Assembly (NCBI GenBank): GCA_013365325.1
Contig: JABVXV010000212.1
Coordinates: 47,068 to 111,067 of the forward strand
Reading direction: 5' to 3'
DNA from: Dipetalonema caudispina
Taxonomy: Eukaryota; Nematoda; Chromadorea; Rhabditida; Onchocercidae
Length of the DNA: 64,000 bases
In this document: positions 1-12,500 of the stretch, piece after piece
Layout: each line of letters opens with the position of its first letter
Position numbering within the stretch: the stretch's first letter is position 1
Position numbers and translations under genes: made by a program
Notes under the pieces: model-generated
Database searches by the model: none
What the model saw: only the letters and a program-made list of their open reading frames with translations
What the model was told of the DNA's origin: nothing

Positions 1-196
1 AAATAAATTCTCAGACAATAAATCATTGATAATTTCTACAATTTGTTAACCATTTGATTATATGACATAATCCTTTATAATAATTGGCTTAATTAGGAAT
101 GAATTTCGGGTTTCTCGATAGTCTTTGATAATATTAAAATAATGAACTATGCAGGTAGTTTATCAAATCTCCAATATATTAATATATTTATTGAAG
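1..196 (+). other. 3' part of an upstream intron
   Basis: This is AT-rich non-coding sequence ending in an acceptor at 195-196 (TTGAAG). The acceptor is weak, but the SH3 reading frame and the S-E residues shared with C. elegans UNC-89 place the exon start here. A slightly later start after AG at 204-205 is possible. I see no other feature. Confidence 0.6.
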
Positions 197-557
197 GTTT
201 CGGAGACCCGATCATTGCCAGTATACATAGCAACTCAGGATTATGTTCCTGAACCTGATGACACAGAATCAATATCTTTGGAGCAAGGACAAATTGTTGA
301 AGTGTTAGATAAAAAGAATGCCGCATCATGGCTTATCAGAACAAAGGTTGATAATTTCAGAGGGAAATTTCTCGATGTTTAGTAATTTTCTGAAGAAAAT
401 TGAAATCTTTGTAGGCACGTCCACCAAAATCAGGTTGGGTACCAGGATCATATTTTGAATCACCAACAGAATATTATAAGCAACGAAAAAGAACTCGTGA
501 ATTGGTGAACAGAGATTTAAATTTGACTGATGAACAAGAAGCAATTATGAAAAGAGA
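197..557 (+). CDS. unc-89: SH3 domain exons (exons 1-2)
   Basis: The exons are 197-346 and 415-557 (residues 1-98). The SH3 fold is clear: PVYIATQDY at the first strand, an acidic RT loop, EQGQIVEVLD, then the tryptophan motif and GWVPGSYF. SH3 domains bind proline-rich peptides; in C. elegans a partner for this domain was proposed to be paramyosin, which I recall but cannot check here. The intron between the exons is 68 nt with a GTTGAT donor and TTTGTAG acceptor. Exon 2 ends in phase 2 at 557 and the aspartate codon is completed by the first base of the next exon. The segment after the SH3 (KRTRELVNRDLNLTDEQ) links to the RhoGEF domain. Confidence 0.9.
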
Positions 558-3500
558 GTAAGTTTAGCGAATTCGTAAATACTCCCCAATATTCTGGCGT
601 TTTCAGAATGCGCTAGACAATACAACTTAAGCTATTTGTGCTGCAGTAGAAACTTAAATACTTCGTTACCACCGAATCTTATTTCAATTTCACACAAAAT
701 TTTTTGCTGTTTAGTGGTAACTGTTGGATAAAATTTTATTTTACAGTCAAGTTTATCATGATCTACTACGTTCCGAGGAAGAATTCGTTAATGAGCTGCG
801 AACAGTTGTTGATACATATGTAAAAGCATTGAATGATACGGGTATTCCGGAAGAAGTGAAAGCAAAAAAAGATGAATTGATGATGAATCTGAAGCAATTA
901 CATAATTTCCATGCGAAGTACGTTTAAGCTGCTGAAAATAACTTATTGTTCCCGTTGAATTTTTAGGTCGTTTGGCATCTTGCACTTTTCTTACTTCCAT
1001 AAAAATTTTGGAAATTTCTCCTCAAATTTTCAGCATAATGTTGAAAGGCCTGCAGTACTATTCGGATGATCCTAATAAAGTGGGTCAAACATTTACACGT
1101 CTATCACGTGATTTTGACTTACATATTCAATTTCATCATAATTTGCCGCATGTACAAGAACTGCTCAAACAAAAAACAATCAGCGATTTCCTTCAGGTAT
1201 GTAAAGTAACAGGTATGGGATTTGAAAATTTTTTAGCAAAAATGCGAATTTTTTCACTGCAGTTTTGCGAAATTTATCATTAAATTGTCGAAAATGTAAT
1301 CGAAATTTATCAGTAAATTTTCATAAATTTTCTGCGGTACCTCGAAATTACCCGCAGATTGAAAATTATAATGGTAAATTTGCATTTTTGAATTTTTTTT
1401 TGCTGCTATTATTATATCGCTTTAATCTGCTTTTTTATTCCTTATCGTCTTCCTCTCACTTTTCTTCACTTTGATTAAAGTTCAATCAGCCCTCTTTAAC
1501 AGTTAATTCAGAAATTTCGTTACCTAAAATTAAAAATTAAAAAAAACAAATTTTTCATTTTCCTTGAACAATTCTAAAATTTTCTCAGAGAAAATCTTTT
1601 TTTTTAAACTTCTACTATTTGTTAGAAATTGTAAATAACGCTGACCCTTATTGTTATTATAGTATTTTAATTACCTACTGATATCATTCATATGCAGAAT
1701 TTAATCAGTCAGTCACTGACAAATCTTTTCTATCCTATTTATCATAACCTGCTTGCAATTACTGTTTAAAATAAGTAACCTTAATATTCTTCTCTTAAAT
1801 TCTTCTTTGCTGAAATCCTTTTAAAACAAATAGCCAATATAAAATGCTACGACAACTACGAAGTGCTCAAATACTGACAGTATTCTGACTTCAAACTTTC
1901 GAAATAAGTCAATTAAAGCTTAATTATTACTTCATATAAGAGTAAATTCACTAAATTTATTGCAATTTAGATATAAAATTTCTATACATGATTTTGATTT
2001 TAACATTTTGAGCATTTTTTCATTTTTTTTTTTTAATGTCATTCGATCCAGATTACTTCCCAATTTCCCAACAAATAGTTTAAGATTAAATAAGACTGAA
2101 AACTAAGAATGGAAATTTTGCATTCATTTTTTCCTTTCTTTGAAATTTAAACTTTCATTTTTCGTTTTCTTTACCCAAACGTGGAAGGTTTGATTTACTC
2201 CCTGATTAATAATGAATTATAGAAGTTTTCGAGTAATTTAAGATTTAATAATTTAAGATTTGGTCTCATTATTTGAAAGTCTCGCATAATTGCGCAATAA
2301 TTGGGAATAACTTTTTTCAATTCCAATTTTCTTATTTGATCATTCTCATTCCTTGCTTCCATTCTCATTTCTACTGTTTGAATTTTTAATAATTCAATAT
2401 TTGGTCTTATTATTTGAAATTCTGTAAAATAAGAAAACCAATAATGAATCACTATCAATACAATAAATATACTTACTGCATACGTCATTGTCTATTTCTT
2501 GTCGTCGTTTATGACAAAACAAATTTCCCCAACTCTTGATTAGACAATGGTACTTATCAAGAAATATCATTCTTATCATTAAAAAAAATTTAGATCCTAT
2601 TCAAGTAAATATTATGCTTTAATAAATCAATTATTCCATCTTGATTACTACACAAAAAGTTATATTAAGCTGAAGTTATAAATAAAATTTGCTTATTGAA
2701 TATCTGCTTTCCGATTAATTTAATTTTTATAAATTTCGTAATTCCTAGATTTTTCTCTCTTAATGTTGTAATTTTAAAAATCACTTTTTCAAACTGTTTA
2801 AAAATTGTTGATGTAATATATTTGCGAAAACAATATGGTGTAGTATTTCCTCAACTTTATTCACGATACTGGTATCAAATTTAGAAATTAATATTTTTCA
2901 ACTTTCAGATTATTTTAAAAATTCTTAGATTACTATTCGAAAAATCGTGAAAGCTAAAACAACATTCTTTTAAAAAGAAATTTTCTAATTTTTGTTGAAT
3001 TATTCAGTATATCTCCTACCTCAGAAAAATCCCGAGATTCCTCGAAAGATTAAAAGCATCCAAGGAATAATACTGCAGCTTTTTCTTGAGAAGAGATGAA
3101 AATACTCAAATCATCCACTATTTCTGATACTTTTCTTCTTTCTCGAAGATCATTTCTCCATTTTCTGCAAGAATTCGTTTTGTCTGTTTTTTAACAATCA
3201 ATATTTTAATTACATTATCCAAATTAATAATCAAATAGTTAAATCATCGTGTCTTTTAATCATCGTGTCTTTTTATTGGATTCAAATTTAAAGCCATTCT
3301 TCCATTTGATTATGAATTTTTCAAATCAGTAAAATTCCTTTTCTCCGGTTGCTTATCTAAAACTTTGTAATGGAAGTATTTTCTCGTTAGGCACTTATTT
3401 TGTTAAAACTTTTTACCGTAATATGCAAATTTTGACATGTTGCTGTAGCGGCTTAAAAAATCGCTTTTGCGAGAATTTATTCCAGTCGAAATTATAAATT

Positions 3501-6500
3501 TAAATGTTTCTCAAAATTGTTGATAAAAACTTTACAAAATTTCATGATAAAGTTGATTATCCTATTTTTCGTGAATCTTTCTGTAGGAAACAATTTTCAA
3601 ACTGATTTAAAGCCATTTCATTCTCGTCATTGTTATTTTCGACGAAGGTTTCCAAGACAAATTTTTCTAAGGAATTAGTCAAGCATTTTACTTTTATTAA
3701 TACTGAAGCAAACTTAACAGTTTGCTCAATTCTCTACTTCAATTAATCAAAAGATTATGCCTCCGTTTAAAATTAATTTAATGGGATCAGGACGAAAGAG
3801 ATGACAACAATATGATGAAAGAATGATTGAAATTTGCTGATTGTTTAGTGCAAATATACTTGTTAATAAATGCAATATGAAATAAAATGTTCACAGTCAA
3901 CAAAATATACATTATTCAACGATTGTTAATTTAAATTTTAGAGGAAAAAATCTTGCGAAAAACATTCATGGACAGTAAAAAGAATGGTTTTTCATCAATT
4001 GTCTTTTAATTTAGGTATAAATTATTTGAAAATTTTACAGTGCAGGGTTAAAATTAAATTGGAACAAAAACAATTGCACTTTTGGAGTGTAAAATTTTAA
4101 ATTATTCTAATTAGACTCAAATATATCTTTTCCTGTTAACCATTACAATTAGCACATTTTTGTGAGGCAGAAATAACTTCGTTTATTCCTACAACACAAA
4201 AATAATTCATTCTTTCGAAATGCTGTAATTCGGAAAATACTTTCTTACTTTGCTTGCAAAAAATTGTTGAGATAATTGAAGAAGTGGTAATCAGTTGGCG
4301 AAAGATCGGATAAAACATAATTTCGGATCCCTTGAATAATAGTCAAAAGTTGTTGGGAAGATTTGAGCACTTTTTGTGGGCCAATGCTCGTCAAAGATAT
4401 TACAGTTTTCGAGTGCTTCTCTCCAATTTGTTGACCTTCTGAAATTCAATGAATTCGCAAAATTCAGAAAGCTAAAATGGCAAATTAACAAGCAGTGGCA
4501 ATGATCTTTTCCGCTCAAGTTCCACTTTACGGCTTGTTTTCCATTCAACCGCAAAGATAATTGCTACATGAAAAAGCCACATTTAATGCTTGTCCCATTA
4601 TCGGTCATCTCGTGAAACATTCATATTTTTCCTCTTTCCACTCTGCTTTAAATATCAAGCAATCGCATCATTGATGATATTTTTCTTCTTTACAACTGGT
4701 TGTTTAGTTTTAAGGATAGCAGTTGCTACCAATTGGTCATTTTCAAATTTCACTGACCTGCCACAAATTTCTTAACTTCAAAATCATGATTCTTTTGCAA
4801 AACTTTATGGGTCAACCGCATTTGATAACCGTTCCTTAACAAAATACTTTCATTTATATCACTTTATGATTCTTTTTATATTACTTTATGATTCATTTTG
4901 AATTCGTAAAAAAAATCGACTCGACTTCGCTTTTTTCTAAAATTATTTTATAGGCCTAAAAGAAATGTTGAACAAACAGGAAGTAATAAATCATCAGAAA
5001 CAAAAAATAAAGAAAGCAACTGAAAATTAAAATGGTATATTATATGAGACACATTTATTCCAAGTTATATTCCAATATGAAATTGCAAATTTCAATAAAT
5101 TTCAATGGTACAAAACTGTAAATATAACTTAATATGATGAAAAAATCGACTTCAGATCATGAAAATAAGAATTAAAATAACTTATTTACGCTGGAAAAAC
5201 TTTCGAAGAGCATAGGATGCAATTGATTTGTTTATTTGACGATTTAATTACTAAGTTTGCAATGGTAAGCGAAAAATTTGAGGAAAGGAGGATACTTTTG
5301 TATAACAGTAAATTGCTTGAGACTGAGTACAATCAATAAAAAATGGTAAAAATGAGCTTATGAAATTTAAAGGTTTGAATCGGAAAGTTACCAAAACGAC
5401 GACTGTTTCTGAACATTCTAACATTAATAAAAAACTTTTTAAAAAGAGTGTGAAAGTTGTTAATTTACAATTAACAACTTTCCCCTTATAATCATTCTTT
5501 CCAGAAAAAGTTCTATTCTAAGAATTTCAATTAAATCTGTTGCTTCTAACTTTTTAAATTACAGATGTTTCCGTAAATTCAATAATTCTTCATCTTCTAA
5601 AATTTTCTTCAAAAATGTATTAGAAATAGATAGCATGCAACGAATTTTTTAATGAATTCTCTGGCACAGATAATATTTTACATTTTCTGGCTTCCTTATA
5701 TTTCGTTAAAGTATACCTCAAATTTAATATGGTACAATTCTAAAAAATACATATATGGATGCAAAATTTTTTCGCTCATAGAATCTACCAACCTAAAATG
5801 TTGCATCGATTTTATAAAATGTCTAGAAATTTCACAATTACCTTTTAAAATTCTAATGAACTGTTTCTACTTTTACTTGGCCATAATTTCATTGCCTAGC
5901 TTCTTTGCACAATTATTCAAAAGTTATCATTTTGGGATTCATGTAGTACTGTGGAAGTACAACTAATCTATTTTACTTTCTATCAAATATTTGTACCAGT
6001 AAAAGTTGTTTTTAAATTTTTTTTTTCATTTTTTTACTTCTGAATCTGTTTCACAATCTCATAATAATCTTAAATGTTGCATTTCTTAATTTACCATAGA
6101 ACTTTAAACTCAAATTTTTAAACAGCGGAAATCTAACATTGCTGATCTTAGCATATTTGTGAAAACCGATATTTTGTACAGTTGGTAGATCTTTGTATCA
6201 ATTCATCCTGGAAATTAGAGCCAGTTCGTATGCATATATTATTTTGCTATCAGATTTTTCTTTTGCAATGAGTCATTTATTACTCACTACTTCTTCTTAG
6301 TCTGGATTTTTTTATTCTATGAATCATTTGAACTCTAAATTTTCTCACTATTTGTAAAAAATTGAAGTGGAGGATTCTAAGATGTAATTAAAGAGCAATA
6401 ATTTATCTCAAAATTTGATTTTTCTGACTCATTTCTCCTGCTATTACTTTTTAATTTTGAATTAGAACAGTTTCATTTTTCCTGAATCATTTATAATAAA

Positions 6501-9500
6501 TCGTTGTTATGATATTCAGGATTTGAGTAATAAAGTAGAAGCCGGAGCAAAAACATTCGAGGAGCACCTAAAAAATGTTGCTGATCGTATTGTTCAGTAT
6601 CAGAATTACTTCAAGGTATTCTAAGATTTTACAAATTCTTGAGAAATTTAAAATAATTAAATTATGAACTAGGATTGAAATTACTTTAATTTCACACAGC
6701 AAATTTTATATACATTAACCTTATAAAATTCAAGTGTTGAGGCTTTTTGAAATAAAATTTTATTTTCAAATCAGCTGAAGATAATTGAAAAAAAAACTGT
6801 AAAAATTCCCAAAATTTTATTCTTCCACTAAAATCCAATTATTTGTGTGCTTCTTTAAAAACATTTTGAAAACGACGTCTTCTGTAAAATAATATTTTTC
6901 ATTTTATCAATTCTTCTATTCAATAAGTATTTGAGGAATTTGTCAAATATGCATCACGAGCTAAACTCAATACAAAAACAATGCAAAAAGCACTTGAACT
7001 AATGATGTCAGTACCGGAACATGCTAATGATATGGTATATATCAAGAATATTGAACAATATCCTGGTGATCTAAATAAACTTGGACGACTTTATCGACAT
7101 GTTAGTTAAGAATCATTGTTTCAATTAAACATAATACATATAGGATGACAATAATAGCAAATAATTAAATCGTTTTGATGATATTGCAACAATTCAGGTA
7201 ATAACATTTTGTGTATTTTATATCAACTCTAAATTCTTCTGGCAAAGTTTTCGAAAAGCAAAAATTTCTAATAACTAAGGAAAATGCAAAACAATGCAAA
7301 AGTCATATTTTTATTGCAAATTTTTCATGTATTAAAAAAATTTTCTCTTTATTTCATATGTTTCAACTTATGTGAATTTGGTTGATCAGTTTTCGAGAAG
7401 TTTTCATATTATATTTATCTTGAAAAAAGCAAAAATTTCTGGTAACTAAGGGAAATACAAAACAGTGAAAATATAATTTCTTTTGTTTTGACTATAAAAA
7501 ATTATTTCAAACATTTTCCTGATGTTCTTAATAAACACTTTGTAATTTGCATTGAAAATATGACTTATGGAATTCATATTAGATTATTAATTTATCAAAT
7601 TTTAAAATGAACATTTTTACCGTAGTCTGGTATGATTCTTTACATCAAAGTTGAAATTTAAATTTTCAATCCTAAATGCTATAAATAATTATTTTCTAGG
7701 ATTCATTCTTGGTGTGGGAAGGTGAGCAGGAACCAACTGAACGATATGTATTTTTATTTAAAAACAAATTAATGTTTACCGACAAGAATAGCAATAAAGA
7801 TACGCCATCGTATAAACATTATGCTACAATACGTGTAAGACGTTACATTCCAATTAATTCAGGGAATTGTTTAATTAAGTTGGATATAACCAAAAATTTA
7901 TAACAATACAGAATTTAAAATTACAATATTATTGCACATGGATTGTTTAATTCGACTAATGGTAGAATAATTAATTATATGCATAAATGTGCTATATTAA
8001 TGCAGCTTGACAAATACACAATACGAATTTCGGGAGCAGAACCGGATATTTTGGAACTTGAACCTAATGAACCAGGACTTCCGGAATTTCAAATTCGTGC
8101 AAAAGATGTTCAATCGATGGAATTTGTTCGACAAGCCTGGTTAAAAGATATGAGTGAAATGAAGGAACGTGATGGTATGTTCTTTTTCAATAATTATAAA
8201 AAAATTTTTAAATTTATTTTATTTCAAAAATTCGCAGAACAATTTCACATTCAATTTCCATTTATCAAACGTACTAAATAAATACTTTTGGCTGGAAGAA
8301 AAAAAAAAAGGTTTAATAAATTTCTATCAATTCTAATTCATCAATGGCATCCAAATTAGTTATATTGATAAGAAAAAAAAAATTTTTTTTTCTCCTGATT
8401 TACTTCCTTATTTTTTGCTAAGAGAGAATTTGAAATTTAAATGTGAATCGAAATACAAATATTATCTTTTCCAATGATATATTAAAAATATCAAAAACTT
8501 GAGAATTATGCAAAAAAAAAAAAAAAAAATATTCCAATAATTCTTACAAAAATATTAGGTAAAAGATGAAATCATCGAAAGTGAGAAGTGTTATTTGATT
8601 TATGCAAACATTTTATTTACTGTCTGTAAACTTTTATCTTTGACGCAATAAAAAATTTGATAGTTTGAAGTTTTTTTTATCCTCTTCCTTCTTCTTCCAC
8701 TTATCCCTTAGTAAATTCTGCAATTGTTATTGTTGTTGTTATTATTATTGGTAACTGCTATTGCTGCTACTGTTACTACTGCTACAACTGCTACTGCTAA
8801 ATGCTAATACATTTAATAAAGTTCTCTGAGATTTGTTTACATATAGTGCTTGGGCAAATCCTAAATTGTGAGGATTTGCAATGTCCACGAATCTTCTCAT
8901 TTCAAACAATGAAATGATGATAGAATAAGTGGAACAACTAGAAAGTCGAGATTGAAGAGTTAGTTCGAATAACAGCTCGAGAAATACAACTTCTTTCATC
9001 TATCGTTCTATACCAATATCATCTTCTTCTCAGCACTTTATCTTCATCTTCACTATGCTATTTAGTTAGCTATTGGATATAAGCTAGCAAGTACTTGAAA
9101 TGAACGAACTCAATTCTTCTGTTTCATTCTACTCTCTCTCTCTCTCTTTCTCAATTTCTTTACATTTTATCTGAAAACCATAATCACCTCCAATAAATAA
9201 CATTTTTCGTATAGCATGCTAGCTTAAGCAGCAGCTATAAGATTGCTCTACCTTCAGTTTTAGATTGAAAGTTATTCACTCTCTCGACCATCGACCTCTC
9301 ATTTTCATTCCTTCTTTCAATTCCACCTCACACTGGTAGAACGATATGTTGTTGGCAAAAATTCATTCTGCTTATTTGTAAATATGCAAATTTTTTCTAT
9401 AATTTGCCAATGTAAAAGCAGAAAAGAATTCCAAATTGAAACTTGAAACTAACTTATTTCTTCAAATATTAACTGACACATTGAATTCTTCTACTGCTAA

Positions 9501-12500
9501 TTTCTAATAAGCTATTTATTTTGCTACGTGTCAGTATTATTTCCTATTGCGGGTATAAAAGAATTTGAAGTTTCATAGTTGGCAGCATTTGAAATCCTAC
9601 AGAATTCAGATTTAAATTTCAAATTCATCTCAACTAAAAATAATAAATCAAACATGGTACTTCGCTGTTTGTACATAATTGAATTAACGGATGCCGATGA
9701 AGGTGGTCTAGAACTAGTGGATCCATCATGGTGTAAGTATTCCTTTTCCTAATTTTATTGCTATTAAAAATTTTAAAACATCAGAGCACGATATGGAAGT
9801 GGAAACAATCAGTGAATTAGATATAACGATGAGTGATGCTCGATCAGAATTCAGCGAATATTCGACTATTTCCAGAAGCTTGTTTGGTATGATCGATGTC
9901 AAGTTTCGACTTCGAGAGAAGGAAAATCTAAATCGAATTTCGAATTTTATAAAATACTAAAAATTTGTTAGATTTTTGCTAGTGATTTCCACATTTTCAA
10001 TCCTCCAAAACATTTATATTCAGGTCCCGAGGAAGGACCACCGCGGAAGAAAATTAAATCACCACCAGTCATATCGCCAACCGCTTCAACAACCAGTTTG
10101 TACAGCGGTGGTAGCAGTTCAATCGATTGGAGTTAGCATTTTTTAGACTTTAAATTTATGAAATGATTAAGTCTATAATTTAAGTCTAGCATTTCTTTAA
10201 AACACCTGATCTAAAACCGGTTACATTCGTACCTCTCTTGCAGGTCAAAATATATTTTCTGCAAAAAGTAATTTAAATTTAGTAATTTTTTAAAAAAATT
10301 CAAAGATTCAAATACAGCACAATTCATCATCTTTATTAATCATTGTCTTTGTTTTTATCAGGTGAAATTTCGAAAAATTGTTTCAAAAGTTTATATCAAT
10401 AAAGATTTAGCTTATAAATGGCTATTTTCAGCAACAACGGGTACCACTCTTGATATGCAAGGTACACGTGTTACCAGGACACAGTATGGTTTCAGGACAC
10501 TACAAGAATCATCTGCAAAAATGTGTCTTAAAGTTACCGGTTATCCATTACCTGAAATTACTTGGTAATTACTTTCTGGTACAATAAAATAATTTGAAAC
10601 TGGTACAGCATTAAGAGATATTATAGGCTCCTAAAATAAATATTCTTCTGTTTCATTTATTTCATTTATTTTGATACAGGATTCTGAATTCTGCAATATG
10701 GGATCAGAAGACTACCTTTACTCTATACATTTTAACGTGTAACATATCATCGATCGATTTCTGTAAAACTTTAAGAATCGATCAAATTTCAGGTATAAAG
10801 ATGATCAGATGCTTCATGAAGGTGAAAGGCACACCTTCTATTCAGATGAAGATGGTTTCTTTGCCTTGACCATAGATCCGGTACGGGTTGAAGATACCGG
10901 AAGGTATACGTGTATGGCCACTAATGAATATGGACAAGCATCCACATCTGCATTCTTCAAAGTGCTGAAAGGTAATTTTTCAATGTTTGACTATCATCAA
11001 TTTACTTTCCAACAAAAGGTATCCATTATCAGAAATATAAAATCATTGTTATAACTTACTTGTTATCCTCAAAAGTACGAGTAAAACATAATAATATCGA
11101 TCATCGGAATCATGCTTGCTATTTCAAACAACAATTTATTGAAATGATAAATACAATGAACATAACTGTTGGTTAAATTCAAAGAGCAGTAATGGTCTAA
11201 AATTGAATACTTAAATATAAATTACCAAAATATAGCATGCATTTATATACTTCTTACAAACTTAATTACCTCTAACAGGTAAGTATGTCCTCTAAAAGAG
11301 TTATTTTGCTTTCACTACAATTATTTAAACATGGAAGTTTCTATTAGTTTTCAAATTTGTGACTCATTATAAGAAGAATATGGAAAGTAATCAGTACGTA
11401 TACATTCTAACCGGAAAATTAATCGATTATTCGTTTTTAGTTATTATATTTGTATTTAAGTATTGAAACACTAAAAACACTTGACGAGAAGGAATATCTC
11501 TTTGTTTGTGTAGTAGTCTAAAGAATGTTAAATTGCAAAATGTTCTGTGATTTTGTTATTACTACCAAAAGAAGTTTTAATGAGATTATTTTAGTTGAAA
11601 AGGAAGCAGCACCGCCAGCATTTGTTACGACATTGCAAGATCAAGAAGTGAAAGAGGGTGAAATGGTGTTGTTTGAGTGTGAGGTAATTGAGGAAAATCA
11701 ATTTAATTTAATTGGATTATCTTATCATTAAACTATTCAAAATCTAAGTCTTATTCTAGTTGAAGTGTTGAAAGTTTTTCGAGAAATTTTTAAGTTTGCT
11801 TCACTAAATTTTTCCGTAGTTAAGTGATAGAAAATCTTTCGAGAAATTCATCTATTTTCTTTTTTATTAAAAAGAAAAAAGATATATAATTTTCAATTCA
11901 TGTTTTAACTTAGATGTATGAAAAAACAGTTACTGTTAAGGTGGAAGGATGGCCAGAACCAGAATTGGTCTGGTTGGTCGATGAGCAACCACTTCGACCA
12001 TCACACGATTTTAAATTAGAATACGATGGGCAAAATGCTAAACTAGAGATTCGCGATGCTCAACCGGAAGATACCGGTATTTATACAGTACGAATCAAGA
12101 ATGAATATGGTTCAGCTGAATCAAATGCCAGACTAACAGTGGAGCCGGATCCAGACAAGAATTATGTCGCACCTGAATTCCAGGTTCTTCTTCTGTTCTG
12201 TTGTAATAATTTTTGGACTAAAGTGCTATAAAATATATTCGAAATACAGAATATTTGGAGATCCGGAAATTATTCATTAGTCTATTTTTGGGCAATGTAT
12301 AAGTTGAACTGATATCATTAATGCACTTTTTTGATCTTTTTTTTTTAAATTTTGGTAAGTTGGATAGCCTTTTCGTGCAAAATATGAATATTAAATTGAT
12401 ATTAAGCATAAGTTTTATCTTCAGTTTATTTCAAATTTGAAGTTAGAAGATAAGGTTTAGAAGCCTAATGTATCAATTGGTTTGAATTTGCAGGCGGTAA

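Noticed and set aside
2195..2488. Minus-strand 97-codon ORF with a hydrophobic N-terminus in the DH intron
   Set aside because: It looks like a small secreted or membrane protein, but a frame of this length is expected by chance in DNA this AT-rich. It includes an internal direct repeat of intron sequence and no recognisable domain.
5652..5966. Plus-strand 104-codon ORF rich in F, I, Y and L
   Set aside because: The composition is that of random AT-rich sequence, and there is no domain, promoter or conserved motif.
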